Shown in pieces: positions 35,810 through 44,732 of a DNA stretch of 64,000 nucleotides. Location: the NCBI RefSeq assembly GCF_003201775.1, contig NZ_QJJZ01000014.1, positions 62,001 to 126,000 on the forward strand, written 5' to 3'. A model generated the notes under the pieces. It searched no databases, had not been told where the DNA came from, and saw only the letters and a list, made by a program, of their open reading frames with translations. The translations under genes were made by a program, and so were the position numbers. This stretch comes from Arenibacter sp. ARW7G5Y1. Lineage in GTDB: Bacteria; Bacteroidota; Bacteroidia; Flavobacteriales; Flavobacteriaceae. The stretch's first letter is position 1; each line of letters begins with the position of its first letter.

Positions 35810-37069
35810 TTATTCTCCCATCGCTGCCGCTACTGCCGCGGACAACCTTTTGTAGGTGCCATTCTGTAATCGCTCACGTATTACGGAGAAGGCCTCCAAA
35901 GTTTCGGATACATCCTGTAAAGTATGCGTGGCCGTTGGAATCATTCTCAATAGGATCAAACCTTTAGGGATTACGGGATACACCACGATGGAACAGAAAA
36001 TTCCAAAATTTTCCCTTAAATCCTTCACCAATGCCATGGCTTCGGGAATACTACCGTTAAGATAAACCGGTGTAACACAACTAGTGGTGGTACCAATATC
36101 AAAACCTCTTTCCTTTAGTCCGTTCTGCAACGCATTTACATTCTCCCATAATTTGGCCTTCAGTTCCGGTTGGGTACGAAGCATATCCAACCTTTTAAGC
36201 GCTCCCTTCACATAAATCATCGGCAATGATTTAGCAAACATTTGGGAGCGTAAGTTGTATTTAAGATATTCTATAATCTCTTTATCTGCTGCCAAAAAGG
36301 CTCCGATTCCTGCCATGGATTTGGCAAAAGTGGCAAAATAAACATCTATATCGTCTTGAACTCCCTGCTCCTCACCTGCTCCAGCCCCAGTTTCACCCAA
36401 AGTTCCAAAACCGTGTGCATCATCCACAAACAACCGGAAATTATATTTCTTCTTAAGAGCTACAATTTCCTTAAGCCTACCCTGCTCTCCCCGCATACCA
36501 AAAACCCCTTCGGATATTACCAATATACCTCCTCCGGTCTGTTCGGCCATTTTAACGGCGCGGTCCAGGTTTTTCTCAAGACTCTCTATATCGTTATGTT
36601 TAAACGTAAAACGTTTACCCATATGCAAACGTACGCCATCTATAATACAGGCATGAGCATCCACATCGTATACAATTATATCATCCTTGGAAACCAATGC
36701 ATCAATGGCAGAAACCATACCCTGATATCCAAAGTTTAACAAATAGGCAGATTCCTTTTTAACAAAAGCAGCCAATTCCTGCTCCAATTGTTCGTGGAAT
36801 TCCGTGTGCCCACTCATCATTCTTGCTCCCATGGGAAAAGCGGCACCGTACTCCATTGCAGCCTCGCCATCTACTTTCTTCACTTCCGGTAAATTGGCCA
36901 ACCCTAAATAATCATTTATACTCCAAGTAATTACTTCCTTTCCTTGGAACTTCATCCTATTGGAAATAGGACCTTCTAATTTTGGAAATACAAAATATCC
37001 CTCCGCTTGGGAAGCCCATTTTCCTAAAGGACCTTTATTCTCTATAATTCTTTCAAATAAATCTCTCAT
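35810..37069 (-). CDS. Alpha-oxoamine synthase, probable cysteate (or serine) fatty-acyl transferase
   Basis: A 419-residue PLP enzyme of the alpha-oxoamine synthase family (serine palmitoyltransferase/KBL/AONS). The PLP Lys250 lies in TFAKSMAGIGAF, the PLP-stacking His139 in DAHACI, and the DDAHGFG motif (residues 216-222) holds the cofactor pyridine. The family condenses an amino acid with an acyl thioester and loses CO2. Related flavobacterial enzymes condense cysteate with a fatty acyl chain to start capnine (sulfonolipid) synthesis, and the gene immediately upstream, a cysteine-synthase-like enzyme, fits a cysteate source. Serine palmitoyltransferase or 2-amino-3-ketobutyrate ligase remain alternatives. 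A terminator follows. Confidence 0.75.
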   Translation of the reverse strand: MRDLFERIIENKGPLGKWASQAEGYFVFPKLEGPISNRMKFQGKEVITWSINDYLGLANLPEVKKVDGEAAMEYGAAFPMGARMMSGHTEFHEQLEQELAAFVKKESAYLLNFGYQGMVSAIDALVSKDDIIVYDVDAHACIIDGVRLHMGKRFTFKHNDIESLEKNLDRAVKMAEQTGGGILVISEGVFGMRGEQGRLKEIVALKKKYNFRLFVDDAHGFGTLGETGAGAGEEQGVQDDIDVYFATFAKSMAGIGAFLAADKEIIEYLKYNLRSQMFAKSLPMIYVKGALKRLDMLRTQPELKAKLWENVNALQNGLKERGFDIGTTTSCVTPVYLNGSIPEAMALVKDLRENFGIFCSIVVYPVIPKGLILLRMIPTATHTLQDVSETLEAFSVIRERLQNGTYKRLSAAVAAAMGE

Positions 37070-37193
37070 CTAGCCTACATTGATTGTTGATGCAAAAGTA
37101 TATATTTTTAATATGCATATGCAACTTATTTAATACATAAAAAGCAACGACTTATGAACCGTTGCTCTTTATAGGATATATTTTGCATAAATG

Positions 37194-38234
37194 TTACTTT
37201 ACAAATTCTATTTTTTGTGGTTCTTCAACATTTTTACTGTCAAAGAAGCCTTGGTCGGACATCCACTGATCACTGTAAATCTTACTCATATATCTGGAAC
37301 CATGATCTGGAAAAATAACCACTACATTGCTGTTTTCATTAAATTCCCCCATTTCTTCCAGTTGTCTTACCGCTTGCATTACTGCACCACTTGTGTAGCC
37401 CACAAAAAGTCCTTCCGTTCTGGATATCTCCCTGGCGGTATGGGCACTTTCCTCATCGGTAACCTTAATAAATTCGTCTATCACCTTGAAATTTGTAGCT
37501 GTAGGTATCAAATTTTTGCCCAAACCTTCAATACGGTATGGGTAAATTTCCTTGGTATCCAATTCCCCGGTTTCGTGGTATTTCTTTAGAACGGAACCAT
37601 ATGCATCCACACCTATTACACGGATATTGGGATTTTGTTCCTTGAGGTATTTAGCGGTACCGGAAATGGTACCTCCCGTACCACTACAGGCTACTAAATG
37701 TGTAATATGTCCGTTGGTCTGATTCCAAATTTCCGGTCCCGTACTTTTATAATGGGCCTCGGCATTGAGATCATTAAAATATTGATTGATGTAGATGGAC
37801 CCTTCGGTTTCTTCGTGCAGTCTTTTGGCCACCTCGTAATAGGACCTTGGGTCATCGGCACTTACGTGTGCCGGACAGACATATACTTTGGCCCCCATAG
37901 ACCTCAGCATGTCTATTTTATCCTTGGAGGATTTTGAACTTACTGCCAAGATGCATTCATACCCCTTTATAATACTGATCATGGCAATGCTAAAACCCGT
38001 ATTTCCAGAAGTGGTTTCTATAATGGTACTCCCCTTCTTCAATATTCCCCTACGCTCTGCCTCTTCAATTATATAAAGGGCAATACGGTCCTTGGAAGAA
38101 TGTCCTGGATTAAAACCTTCCACCTTAGCGTAAAAATTACCTTCTAAGTTGTCAGCTATTTTATTTAGTTTGATTAACGGGGTGTTTCCTACAAGTTCTA
38201 GGAGGTTATTATAAGCGTTTATCTTATGTTCCAT
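37194..38234 (-). CDS. PLP beta-family enzyme, cysteine-synthase/CBS-like (candidate cysteate synthase)
   Basis: A 346-residue PLP fold-type II enzyme. Motifs: N-terminal [10 protein letters not shown], the PLP Lys in [11 protein letters not shown], the phosphate-binding TSGNTGFS, glycine-rich SGTGGTISG, and the C-terminal block [18 protein letters not shown] typical of CBS-type members. It lacks regulatory CBS domains. The family makes cysteine, cystathionine or related products by beta-replacement on O-acetylserine, phosphoserine or serine. It sits 124 bases upstream of the oxoamine synthase on the same strand; together they could make cysteate and acylate it. An ordinary cysteine synthase or CBS is the alternative. 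Confidence 0.85.
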   Translation of the reverse strand: MEHKINAYNNLLELVGNTPLIKLNKIADNLEGNFYAKVEGFNPGHSSKDRIALYIIEEAERRGILKKGSTIIETTSGNTGFSIAMISIIKGYECILAVSSKSSKDKIDMLRSMGAKVYVCPAHVSADDPRSYYEVAKRLHEETEGSIYINQYFNDLNAEAHYKSTGPEIWNQTNGHITHLVACSGTGGTISGTAKYLKEQNPNIRVIGVDAYGSVLKKYHETGELDTKEIYPYRIEGLGKNLIPTATNFKVIDEFIKVTDEESAHTAREISRTEGLFVGYTSGAVMQAVRQLEEMGEFNENSNVVVIFPDHGSRYMSKIYSDQWMSDQGFFDSKNVEEPQKIEFVK

Positions 38235-38317
38235 AAACAGTTTCTAGGTTTAGAACTTATCGACATCTATTTAATTTATGTCAATACTGATAGGACAAAA
38301 TTAGTCTTTTTTTTTGA

Positions 38318-40378
38318 TTATCGAATTTTATGCTCCAAATCTAACAAAAATGCATATTCTTTTGCTACTTCCCTTAAGGATTCAAATCGGCCCGAAGCAC
38401 CACCATGACCTGCATCCATATTAATATTGAACAACAATAAATTATTGTCCAATTTATTGTCTCTAAGTTTGGCTACCCATTTGGCGGGTTCAAAATATTG
38501 CACTTGGGAATCATGAAATCCGGTAATAACCAGCATATTTGGTTGCAATTGTCTCGACACATTGTCATATGGCGAATAGGATTTCATATAATCGTAGTAT
38601 TCCTTTTCATTTGGATTGCCCCATTCATCATATTCCCCTGTGGTTAAGGGAATGGTATCATCCAACATAGTGGTAAGCACATCTACAAATGGAACAGCTG
38701 CAATTACCCCGTGGTAAATTTCCGGGCACATATTTACAATTGCCCCCATTAAAAGTCCACCCGCAGACCCGCCGGAAGCGTATAGGTGGTCTGCACTTGT
38801 GTATTTTCTTTGGATTAAAAATTGGGAACAATCAATAAAATCGGTAAACGTATTGATCTTGTTCAGCAATCGTCCTTCCTCATACCACTTACGGCCCAAA
38901 TACTCACCGCCCCTTACATGGGCTATGGTGTAGACGAAACCCCTGTCTAACAGACTTAACCTAACTGTGGAAAAATAGGGATCGATAGTATGCCCATAAG
39001 AACCATAAGCATATTGCAAAAGTGGACTGGAACCGTCCAATTTGGTATTTTTATGATAGACCAATGAGATAGGAATTTTTTTACCATCCCTGGCAGGGGC
39101 CCAAATTCGTTCCGAAATATAGTTTTCCTTATCAAATTCCCCGCCCAATACCTCTTGTTCCTTTTTTATTTCCTTTTCCATGGTCCTCATATTAAAATCG
39201 ATGACGGAACTAGGTGTGGTCATGGAGTTATATCCATATCTGAGGATTTCCGTATCAAAATCCGGATTGGTCCCCACATAGGCGGTATACGTTTCATTGT
39301 CAAAAGGCAGGTAATAGCTTTCCGCCGTATCCCATCGGACAATCTTCAGCTTGTTTAAGCCATTCTCGCGCTCGGACAGAACATAGTATTCATTAAACAT
39401 TTCAATATCCTCCAGCAATACTTCCTCCCTGTGCGGTATAAAGTCTACCCAGTGTTCGGATTCGGTTTGGTCCTCAGGGGTGGTCATCAATTTAAAATTG
39501 GTTGCTCCGTCCATATTGGTAAGTATATAGAAATTGTCTTTGTAATGGGTTAGGGAATATTCCATTCCCCTAACTCTTTTAGAAAACACTTGAAACTTAC
39601 CATTGGGGTTGTCGGCCCTTAGAATTTGAAACTCAGTGGTCAAGGTACTGGAAGAACCTATAACTATAAATTCCTTGGATTTTGTTTTGTAAACAAAGGT
39701 GGTAAAGGTTTCGTCCTCCTCGTGAAAAACCAATTCATCTTCCTCGGGTGCCGTCCCCAAGATATGCCTGTAAATATTGTTGGACCTCAGGGTAACTGGG
39801 TCTTTTTTGGTATAGAACAAGGTCTTATTGTCATTGGCCCATACCGCACTACCGGTTGTGTTCTCTATTTTATCAGCATATATCTCTTGGGTATGCAAAT
39901 TTTTTATCTGAAGGGTGTATTGCCTACGGGAAACAGTATCCACCCCAAAGGCTGCCAATTCGTTATTGGGGCTTATGGACAAGCCTCCCAGGTTAAAATA
40001 ATCCAACCCCTCCGCCATAAGGTTGCAGTTGAACATAATTTCCTCCTCGGCATCCTCTTTTTGAAACCGCCTGGTGAAAATAGGATACTCCTTTCCCACC
40101 TCATATCTAGTAGCATACCAATAGTCGTTAAACTTGTAGGGTACCGAAGAATCATCTTCCTTTATCCTAGATTTCATCTCAAGGAACAAACTTTCCCTAA
40201 GATCTTTGGTATGGGCCGTCATAGCCTCGTAGTATGCGTTTTCCTGTTCCAGAAACGCTATGACTTCCGGATTTTCCCTATCGTTCAACCAATAATAATC
40301 ATCGGTCCTTATATCATTGTGCTTTATTAATTGTTTACCAATCTTTTTTGCACTTGGTGCTTTTAATTCCCGCTGCAT
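38318..40378 (-). CDS. ptrB: Oligopeptidase B (S9A serine peptidase)
   Basis: A 686-residue S9A prolyl-oligopeptidase-family peptidase: an N-terminal beta-propeller (about residues 70-400) with the entry-closing segment KHNDIRTDDYYWLNDRENP, then the alpha/beta hydrolase domain with nucleophile Ser in GGSAGGLLMG and catalytic His in DAGHGGASGR. It cleaves small peptides after basic residues in the cytoplasm or periplasm; no signal peptide is visible. The ATG at 40378 gives the family N-terminus MQRELKAPSAKK; an upstream start would add 16 hydrophobic residues, which I judge not a signal. It lies 83 bases upstream of the candidate cysteate synthase, same strand. Confidence 0.93.
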   Translation of the reverse strand: MQRELKAPSAKKIGKQLIKHNDIRTDDYYWLNDRENPEVIAFLEQENAYYEAMTAHTKDLRESLFLEMKSRIKEDDSSVPYKFNDYWYATRYEVGKEYPIFTRRFQKEDAEEEIMFNCNLMAEGLDYFNLGGLSISPNNELAAFGVDTVSRRQYTLQIKNLHTQEIYADKIENTTGSAVWANDNKTLFYTKKDPVTLRSNNIYRHILGTAPEEDELVFHEEDETFTTFVYKTKSKEFIVIGSSSTLTTEFQILRADNPNGKFQVFSKRVRGMEYSLTHYKDNFYILTNMDGATNFKLMTTPEDQTESEHWVDFIPHREEVLLEDIEMFNEYYVLSERENGLNKLKIVRWDTAESYYLPFDNETYTAYVGTNPDFDTEILRYGYNSMTTPSSVIDFNMRTMEKEIKKEQEVLGGEFDKENYISERIWAPARDGKKIPISLVYHKNTKLDGSSPLLQYAYGSYGHTIDPYFSTVRLSLLDRGFVYTIAHVRGGEYLGRKWYEEGRLLNKINTFTDFIDCSQFLIQRKYTSADHLYASGGSAGGLLMGAIVNMCPEIYHGVIAAVPFVDVLTTMLDDTIPLTTGEYDEWGNPNEKEYYDYMKSYSPYDNVSRQLQPNMLVITGFHDSQVQYFEPAKWVAKLRDNKLDNNLLLFNINMDAGHGGASGRFESLREVAKEYAFLLDLEHKIR

Positions 40379-40532
40379 GAGTGTGATATATTTTATAGAA
40401 ACCGCAAAAATAGTATTTAAATGCAACCCACCTGATTAAATGTATGCTTTATGCATAATTATATTGACCGACCTTTTAACCGCCAATGCCAATAACTGTC
40501 ACCTTTATTCCAATATTTCCCGATCAATTTAG

Positions 40533-40540
40533 TAATTTTG
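40533..40540 (+). promoter_or_regulatory. TAnnTTTG box upstream of the YbaB gene
   Basis: TAATTTTG matches the -7 element 27 bases before the ATG; a TTG at the expected upstream position was not found. Confidence 0.35.
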
Positions 40541-40567
40541 GCCAAGGAACTATTTAAATCTATTATT

Positions 40568-40894
40568 ATGTTTGGAGATATGATGGGCATGTTGGGAAAA
40601 CTGAAAGAAACCCAGGAAAAAGTTAAAGCTACCAAGGAAAGAATGAATAACGTAATACTGGAGGAGCAATCCCCTGATCAATTGCTCAAGGTGAGTATAA
40701 CGGCCAATAGAACCATTAAATCCATTACTATAGATGATCGTCTTTTGCAGGACAGGGAACAACTGGAAGATTATTTGATCCTCACCCTCAACAAGGCTAT
40801 AGAGAAGGCTACAACCATAAATGAAAACGAATTGGCTTCAGTGGCCAAGGAAGGAATGCCCAACATTCCTGGAATGGATTCTTTTTTAAAATAA
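40568..40894 (+). CDS. YbaB/EbfC family nucleoid-associated protein
   Basis: A 108-residue small DNA-binding protein. The N-terminal helix pair [26 protein letters not shown] is the family's oligomerising part, and [18 protein letters not shown] holds the DNA-binding strand region. YbaB/EbfC proteins bind DNA as dimers and affect expression. The ATG at 40568 matches the family start; a TTG ten codons earlier would add an unrelated tail. It is divergent from ptrB and lies upstream of a thioredoxin-like gene on the same strand. Confidence 0.9.
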   Translation: MFGDMMGMLGKLKETQEKVKATKERMNNVILEEQSPDQLLKVSITANRTIKSITIDDRLLQDREQLEDYLILTLNKAIEKATTINENELASVAKEGMPNIPGMDSFLK

Positions 40895-40933
40895 ATTTCA
40901 GTAAGTTTATCCAGTTAATCATAAGCTGTAATT

Positions 40934-41392
40934 ATGAAGCATTTTTTCTTGTTGGTACTATTTCCAATCCTCCTAAACGCACAGACCAATAGTGCCGATA
41001 GCAAAGAAAACAATTGGCTTACGGATTACGCTGATGCCCAAAAGGCTGCAAAAAAAAACAATACCCACATCCTCATGTATTTTACAGGTAGCGATTGGTG
41101 TTCCCCATGTAAGGCTCTAAAAAAAGACCTGTTTAGTACAAGTCAATTTAAGGAAGTAGCCAAGGACTATGTGCTACTTTATGTGGATCTCCCCAGAAAG
41201 AAAGAATTGCTTAGTGCAGAGAACATGCAAAGGAACAAGGCTTTATTGTCCCAATGGAACAAAAAGGGGGTATTTCCCCTAATTAGCCTGATCAACACCG
41301 AAGAAAAAGAAGTGGCCACCCTTTCCGGTTACGGCTCCAAAGCGGATGTGGAAAAGTATTTGGATTTTCTCAAGAGGAACAGCAAAATGTGA
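40934..41392 (+). CDS. Periplasmic thioredoxin-like protein (Thioredoxin_7 type)
   Basis: A 152-residue protein with a signal peptide (about residues 1-17) and a thioredoxin fold carrying the redox motif WCSPCK in the GSDWCSPCKAL segment. The following acidic/basic layout is typical of secreted one-domain thioredoxins that reduce or form protein disulfides in the periplasm. Partner unknown. It follows YbaB by 39 bases, probably a shared transcript. Confidence 0.88.
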   Translation: MKHFFLLVLFPILLNAQTNSADSKENNWLTDYADAQKAAKKNNTHILMYFTGSDWCSPCKALKKDLFSTSQFKEVAKDYVLLYVDLPRKKELLSAENMQRNKALLSQWNKKGVFPLISLINTEEKEVATLSGYGSKADVEKYLDFLKRNSKM

Positions 41393-41433
41393 TTCAACCC
41401 CCAACCAATTCTTTTATTCTGAAATAATTCAGG

Positions 41434-41449
41434 GCGTATTGCAATACGC
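41434..41449. repeat. 16-bp perfect palindrome GCGTATTGCAATACGC
   Basis: A perfect 16-bp palindrome in the gap between the thioredoxin-like and TrpB genes, preceded by GG and followed by ATTGC; palindromes of this GGGCGTATTGCAATACG form recur in intergenic DNA of many bacteria from memory, so it may be a degenerate dispersed repeat. I saw only this copy in the window. Confidence 0.5.
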
Positions 41450-41632
41450 ATTGCATCTTTTTGTATAAATACCACCTTATTTACTTACGGCATACCACAG
41501 GCTAAAAACCTAGCTACAGTGCTATATTCCCCTTGGGAAAAGGGGATATTTATTTAAGAATTCATTATAATTGTAAAGGCATTTGTTTTTTGCCTTCTAA
41601 CTTATTTATCCATTACAAACTTCACTTTAATT

Positions 41633-42844
41633 ATGTTGGACAATTATTTTAAGACCTATCCAGACGAAAATGGTTTTTTTAAAGAATACGGTGGTGCCTT
41701 TATACCTCCCGTTCTTGAAGCGGAAATGAAAAAAATTACGGATGCTTATTATTCCATTAGTAAATCCCACAATTTTATTTCGGAACTCCGAAGTATTCGG
41801 AAACATTATCAAGGCAGGCCAACCCCCGTTTATTATTGCAACAGGCTCTCCGAAAAATATGGAGGAAGAATATATCTGAAACGTGAAGACCTGAACCATA
41901 CAGGGGCCCATAAACTTAACCATTGTATGGGAGAGGCGCTTTTGGCAAAACATTTGGGCAAAAAGAAACTAATTGCAGAAACCGGGGCCGGACAACATGG
42001 GGTTGCTTTGGCAACGGCAGCCGCCTATTTTGGGTTGGAATGTGAGATACATATGGGAGAGGTAGATATTGCCAAGGAACACCCCAACGTGGTACGCATG
42101 AAAATCCTTGGCGCAAAAGTAGTGCCGGTCTCCCATGGTTTAAAGACATTAAAAGAAGCTGTGGATTCTGCCTTTGAAGCCTATTTAAAAGATCCTATAA
42201 GCACCATATACTGTATTGGCTCTGTCGTTGGCCCACATCCCTTTCCCATGATGGTGCGGGATTTTCAGCGGGTGGTCGGTATAGAAGCCAAGGAGCAATT
42301 TTTTGAAATGACGGGAGAATTACCGGATAAGGTAGTAGCCTGTGTAGGTGGCGGCAGTAATGCCATGGGTATATTTTCCTCATTTTTGGAAGAATCGGAA
42401 TGCACCTTATACGGGGTGGAACCTGGTGGCCGCTCCATGGAATACGGTGAACATGCCGCTACGATGACCTTGGGGAGTCCCGGAATTATCCACGGATTTA
42501 AGTGTTATATGCTGAAGGACGATAAAGGGGAACCGGGCGCAGTACATTCGGTGGCCAGTGGTTTGGATTATCCTGGGGTTGGCCCTGAACACAGCATGCT
42601 GAAGGATCTTAAAAAAGTTACCTATGACGTTGTTTCGGACCAGGAAACCGTGGATGCCTTTTATGAATTGAGTCGTTTGGAAGGTATCATTCCTGCATTG
42701 GAAAGTGCCCATGCTGTGGCATATGCCATAAAATTGGCACAACAAGATCCACGATCCTCCATATTGGTCAATTTAAGTGGTAGAGGCGATAAGGATTTGG
42801 ATTATGTGGTTGACACCTATGGCCTACCGGAAGAAGCAAAATAA
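41633..42844 (+). CDS. trpB: Tryptophan synthase beta subunit-like protein (orphan copy)
   Basis: A 403-residue PLP beta-family enzyme with the TrpB signature: HTGAHKLN with the Schiff-base Lys94, catalytic Glu116 in ETGAGQHG, phosphate loop [10 protein letters not shown], and the terminal SGRGDKD. TrpB makes tryptophan from indole and serine, normally with TrpA, which channels indole. No trpA, trpC, trpD or trpE lies in this window. Some loop residues differ from canonical TrpB ([12 protein letters not shown] rather than HKINNALGQ, and IHMGEVDI), as in the Bacteroidota isoforms. It is likely a second TrpB-like enzyme; a role in indole salvage or making a related amino acid is inference. Confidence 0.85.
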   Translation: MLDNYFKTYPDENGFFKEYGGAFIPPVLEAEMKKITDAYYSISKSHNFISELRSIRKHYQGRPTPVYYCNRLSEKYGGRIYLKREDLNHTGAHKLNHCMGEALLAKHLGKKKLIAETGAGQHGVALATAAAYFGLECEIHMGEVDIAKEHPNVVRMKILGAKVVPVSHGLKTLKEAVDSAFEAYLKDPISTIYCIGSVVGPHPFPMMVRDFQRVVGIEAKEQFFEMTGELPDKVVACVGGGSNAMGIFSSFLEESECTLYGVEPGGRSMEYGEHAATMTLGSPGIIHGFKCYMLKDDKGEPGAVHSVASGLDYPGVGPEHSMLKDLKKVTYDVVSDQETVDAFYELSRLEGIIPALESAHAVAYAIKLAQQDPRSSILVNLSGRGDKDLDYVVDTYGLPEEAK

Positions 42845-43155
42845 TTTTATACAATTAAACCCAGGGGTGTCCAAAAGTCAATTTTTCAGGTAATTTGGGC
42901 GCCCTTTTATATGGAAAGAAATCCAATCTCCCAACGTTTTGTTACAATTGCCAACCCTAACCCAAACTATCTATAGCTTTATGCCTAAGGTTAGCTTACA
43001 ATAGCTTAATACCAACTCATCAAGGAGAGGCAAAATTACCCTCCTCCTACCTCACAAGGGCCATGTACGGGGCAGCGGAAATATTGCTGGATAAGGTGGT
43101 TAAAATTAAAAAATCACATTTTTTTGTGTAACTTTAAAAAAAGTTGCGGGGGGCT
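42845..43155. other. 311-base gap without a gene
   Basis: No reading frame is supported. Just past the upstream stop, AGGGGTGTCC and GGGCGCCCTTTT could form a weak terminator hairpin. The last bases hold a G-rich run (GCGGGGGG) that fits a ribosome binding site for the next gene. Confidence 0.35.
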
Positions 43156-43479
43156 ATGCTTAAAATAATAAAGGAATCGGATACCAAATATACCTTTAGT
43201 CTGCAATCGGAAAGTGGACAGGCACTTCTGACCAGTATTCCCTTCAACAACAGGGAGGAAATCAACAAGACCATTGCCAATCTCAAGGTCCTCATTGGGC
43301 AATCTTCTGTGTTTGAACGCAAGACCGACTATAACGGCAAATTTCTTTTCACATTGAAAAACAGTGAAGGCAAAATTATTGGCAGCTCCATGCTTTATAG
43401 TTCAGAGGCCGGTATGGAAAATGGCATAAAAAACCTTAAAACAAGCATATCGCTTTTACCTGATCCCATTGGCCTATAG
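43156..43479 (+). CDS. YegP/DUF1508 family protein
   Basis: A 107-residue protein made of two repeats: SLQSESGQALLTSIPFNN and TLKNSEGKIIGSSMLYSS, each followed by a helical NLK segment. This is the DUF1508 (YegP) beta-alpha repeat, a small soluble family of unknown function. The ATG at 43156 is preceded by a strong G-rich sequence; a TTG four codons earlier is less likely. Its end overlaps the convergent threonine aldolase by six bases. Confidence 0.85.
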   Translation: MLKIIKESDTKYTFSLQSESGQALLTSIPFNNREEINKTIANLKVLIGQSSVFERKTDYNGKFLFTLKNSEGKIIGSSMLYSSEAGMENGIKNLKTSISLLPDPIGL

Positions 43480-44496
43480 ATTCGGAAGAATATCCATAAA
43501 AGTCCCATGCATTTCATCCGTATAATCCATGTGGGTAACTATCCGTAGTTTATTTTGACCCATCCCAATAATTTGAATCCCATTCTTGTTCAATTTATCC
43601 ATAAAGTCAGCAGTGGTCATTTGCTTTTCATCAATTTCAAAAATCACAATATTGGTTTCCGTGGGCTCCACCTTTTTAATGTAGGGCAATCCATTTAGCA
43701 AAAAATTTATTTCCTTCGCCTTCCTATGGTCTTCCGCCAATCTTTCCCTGTTGTTCTCCAGGGCGTAGATTCCGGCCGCCGCAAGGTAGCCTGCCTGCCG
43801 CATTCCACCGCCAAGTACCTTCCTCACCCTGAGTGCTTTTCCTATAAGCTCTTTATCTCCCAACAGCACGGAACCTACGGGGCACCCCAACCCCTTGCTC
43901 AAACATACACTGATGGTATGGAACAGTGCCCCATAATCCAAAGTCGATTCATTTTTGGCAATCAGGGCGTTCCAAAGTCGGGCTCCATCCAAATGATATT
44001 TTAGGTGATGCTCGTCGCACACCTTTCCAATGGACCTCAATTCCTCTAAATCCCAACAGGCCCCTCCGCCTTTATTGGTAGTATTTTCTATACAAACCAA
44101 GGAGGTTAATGGACTATGATAAAAGTCGGGTGGGTTTATTACTTCCTTCACTTGCCCTGCCGTCATCATTCCCCTATGGCCGTCTACCAATCTACAGGAA
44201 ACACCACTGTTAAAACTCGCCCCTCCCCCTTCGTAATTATAAACATGGGCGTACTTATCGCAGATCAATTGTTCCCCAGGTTGGGTATGTATTTTAATCG
44301 CTGTTTGATTGGCCATGGTCCCGCTAGGAAAAAACAGGGCCGCTTCCATTCCGAACAAGCCCGCCATCATTTCTTCCAACTTGTTGACAGTAGGGTCATT
44401 TTTAAAAACATCGTCCCCTACCTCAGCGGTCATCATGGCCTGCAACATACCAGGCGTAGGTTTTGTGACGGTATCACTAATAAGATTTATCAACAT
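43474..44496 (-). CDS. ltaE: Low-specificity L-threonine aldolase
   Basis: A 340-residue fold-type I PLP aldolase. The PLP Lys201 is in SVCLSKGLGCPVGSVLLG, the cofactor-anchoring Asp170 in YHLDGARLWNAL, and the N-terminal ISDTVTKPTPGM and FPSGTMANQ motifs fit the family. It splits L-threonine (and allo-threonine) into glycine and acetaldehyde. The cell thus has both this enzyme and, perhaps, the oxoamine synthase able to use glycine. It is single-gene, convergent with the YegP gene. Confidence 0.93.
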   Translation of the reverse strand: MLINLISDTVTKPTPGMLQAMMTAEVGDDVFKNDPTVNKLEEMMAGLFGMEAALFFPSGTMANQTAIKIHTQPGEQLICDKYAHVYNYEGGGASFNSGVSCRLVDGHRGMMTAGQVKEVINPPDFYHSPLTSLVCIENTTNKGGGACWDLEELRSIGKVCDEHHLKYHLDGARLWNALIAKNESTLDYGALFHTISVCLSKGLGCPVGSVLLGDKELIGKALRVRKVLGGGMRQAGYLAAAGIYALENNRERLAEDHRKAKEINFLLNGLPYIKKVEPTETNIVIFEIDEKQMTTADFMDKLNKNGIQIIGMGQNKLRIVTHMDYTDEMHGTFMDILPNL

Positions 44497-44732
44497 AAAG
44501 ATTGAAAATTATATATAACAAATGAATCAGGATGAACAAACTTATTGAACGTGGGTTCTTAAATTTATGTAAACGTATTAAACATTTTTCAAGTAGCTAT
44601 TTTTTTCCTTTCATTTAATGTGAATTAACAATAATACCATTCCATTTTTTAAGTATGGATAATTCTCTTGCTTAAAAAAATTAAATCGCTTGTATCTAAC
44701 TAAAATAAAGTAACTTGAAGAAAAACATACCT

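Noticed and set aside
35810-37069. 2-amino-3-ketobutyrate CoA ligase (kbl) by default
   Set aside because: No threonine dehydrogenase gene adjoins, and the upstream beta-family enzyme fits cysteate metabolism better; kept only as an alternative.
39626-40330. 234-residue plus-strand frame inside ptrB
   Set aside because: It lies fully antisense to a well supported peptidase and shows no family features or start context.
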